Below, piece after piece: positions 5,675 through 6,613 of a DNA stretch of 6,613 nucleotides (the first letter of the stretch is position 1; each line of letters starts with the position of its first letter). Below the pieces are notes generated by a model. It saw only the letters and a list, made by a program, of their open reading frames with translations, was not told where the DNA came from and searched no databases. The translations under genes were made by a program, and so were the position numbers. Source of the DNA: UBA6136 sp044378425 (GTDB lineage: Bacteria > Pseudomonadota > Gammaproteobacteria > Methylococcales > Methylococcaceae); contig JBILXN010000137.1 of NCBI GenBank assembly GCA_044378425.1, positions 1-6,613 of the forward strand, written 5' to 3'.

Positions 5675-6613
5675 ATGACCAGTCAGGTAATGCCCACCTA
5701 TGCGCGGATGCCCGTGATGTTTGAACGGGGTGAGGGCGCCTGGCTGTGGGACAGCGAGGGCCAGCGCTATTTTGACGCGCTGGCCGGCATTGCCGTCTGT
5801 AATCTGGGTCATGCCCACCCTGAAGTGGCGAAGGCTCTGTGTGATCAGGCCAGCACGTTGATCCACACGTCAAATATCTATCGTATTGACTTGCAGGAAA
5901 AACTCGCTGGCGCACTGTGCCGTCTCAGTGGTCTCGACAACGCCTTTTTCTGCAACTCCGGCGCTGAGGCCAATGAGGCTGCCCTCAAGCTTGCCCGAAA
6001 ATATGGCCATTCCAGAGGCATCGACAATCCTGCCGTCATCGTCATGGACAGCAGTTTTCATGGCCGTACCCTGTTCACCCTCAGCGCGACCGGTAATGCC
6101 AAGGTACAGGACGGTTTCACGCCGCTGGTTGACAGCTTCGTGCGGGTTCCCTACGGCGATGCGGCAGCGGTGGCGGCGGTCAGCGACCCCCGCGTCGTCG
6201 CGATACTGGTTGAGCCCGTTCAGGGTGAGGGTGGCGTCAGGGTGCCGCCAGCCGATTATTTACCGGCCTTGCGCCAGCTGTGCGATGCGCGAGGATGGTT
6301 GCTGATGGTCGATGAAGTCCAGAGCGGCATGTGCCGGACTGGCGAGTGGTTTGGTTTCCAGCATTCCGGCATCCTGCCCGATGTGATGACCCTGGCCAAA
6401 GCGCTGGGCAACGGTGTCCCTATCGGCGCCTGTCTGGCGCGCGGCACGGCCGCTGACGTGCTGACGGCCGGCAAGCATGGCTCCACTTTCGGCGGTAACC
6501 CGCTGGCTTGCCGGGCGGCGCTAACGGTCATTGACATCCTGCATCAGCAGGCCCTGGCGCCGCGTGCCGCCGAACTGGGCCGGATGATACGGGCCGGCTT
6601 TCGCGAACGCCTG
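5675..6613 (+). CDS. argD: Acetylornithine aminotransferase-like protein, 3' end outside window
   Basis: This is a class III, PLP-dependent aminotransferase; 313 residues are visible and the frame is open to the window edge. Family members are about 400 residues, so roughly 85-90 are missing. ArgD interconverts N-acetylglutamate semialdehyde and N-acetylornithine in arginine synthesis, and many bacterial ArgD proteins also act on succinyl-diaminopimelate. Visible signs are the opening region around LAGIAVCNLGHAHPEV, the phosphate-binding SGAEANEAALKLAR (95-108), FHGRTLF (128-134), EPVQGEGGV (180-188), VDEVQSGMCRTG (212-223) with the cofactor-contacting Asp213, the Schiff-base lysine Lys242 in TLAKALGNGVPIGA, and GSTFGGNPLAC (269-279). 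ATG 5675 is supported by GGAG at 5664-5667, seven bases upstream, and by the family's N-terminus. I see no ArgR-type operator. Catabolic relatives (AstC/AruC) or ornithine aminotransferase cannot be fully excluded from sequence alone; the neighbouring genes do not help. Confidence 0.85.
   Translation, partial: MTSQVMPTYARMPVMFERGEGAWLWDSEGQRYFDALAGIAVCNLGHAHPEVAKALCDQASTLIHTSNIYRIDLQEKLAGALCRLSGLDNAFFCNSGAEANEAALKLARKYGHSRGIDNPAVIVMDSSFHGRTLFTLSATGNAKVQDGFTPLVDSFVRVPYGDAAAVAAVSDPRVVAILVEPVQGEGGVRVPPADYLPALRQLCDARGWLLMVDEVQSGMCRTGEWFGFQHSGILPDVMTLAKALGNGVPIGACLARGTAADVLTAGKHGSTFGGNPLACRAALTVIDILHQQALAPRAAELGRMIRAGFRERL

Noticed and set aside
5886..6305. A 139-codon plus-strand frame inside argD
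   Set aside because: It is out of frame with the aminotransferase, whose motifs continue unbroken through the region; the alternative product has low-complexity Ser/Ala/Arg composition.
1..6613. Search for an undescribed system, mobile element, CRISPR array or tRNA
   Set aside because: No spaced direct repeats, terminal inverted repeats, transposase or recombinase motifs, or tRNA-like cloverleaf were seen. Nearly all of the sequence is accounted for by well-known housekeeping genes.

Overview
The window is about 60% GC by eye and carries dense housekeeping genes, all on the + strand. ParE reads almost residue for residue along the gammaproteobacterial (E. coli-type) protein, including its length. 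The presence of both a GreB-type factor with a GDRSENAEYIY loop and a topoisomerase IV ParE points to a gammaproteobacterium. The higher GC and the two-domain, glutamine-dependent NadE argue against an enteric host. Genus cannot be set from this sequence.

Layout: (1) 1-511 holds a promoter-like element and a short stand-alone BLUF blue-light photoreceptor. (2) 512-625 holds two tandem hairpins and an extended -10 promoter candidate. (3) 626-1141 is greB, and 33 bases later 1175-2794 is nadE, which starts with GTG. (4) 2795-2930 is a 136-base gap with no convincing gene. (5) 2931-3608 is a DedA-family membrane protein, followed after 37 bases by parE (3646-5532). (6) 5533-5674 is intergenic and holds a perfect TATAAT box, an intrinsic-terminator-like hairpin with a T tract, and the ribosome binding site of the last gene. 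(7) 5675-6613 is an acetylornithine aminotransferase-like gene (argD) cut off by the window edge.

The genes do not form one pathway. GreB rescues stalled RNA polymerase, NadE completes NAD+ synthesis, DedA proteins act in membrane lipid and energy homeostasis, ParE decatenates chromosomes with ParC, and ArgD acts in arginine (and possibly lysine/diaminopimelate) synthesis. greB-nadE and dedA-parE are close enough to be co-transcribed pairs. The BLUF gene is the only accessory-looking gene and probably stands alone.

I see no mobile element, CRISPR array, tRNA, rRNA or defence-like system, and no convincing undescribed system. The two points most worth a second look are the argD leader, where a terminator-like hairpin lies between a strong -10 box and the start codon, and the intact BLUF photoreceptor with its hairpin-framed promoter.
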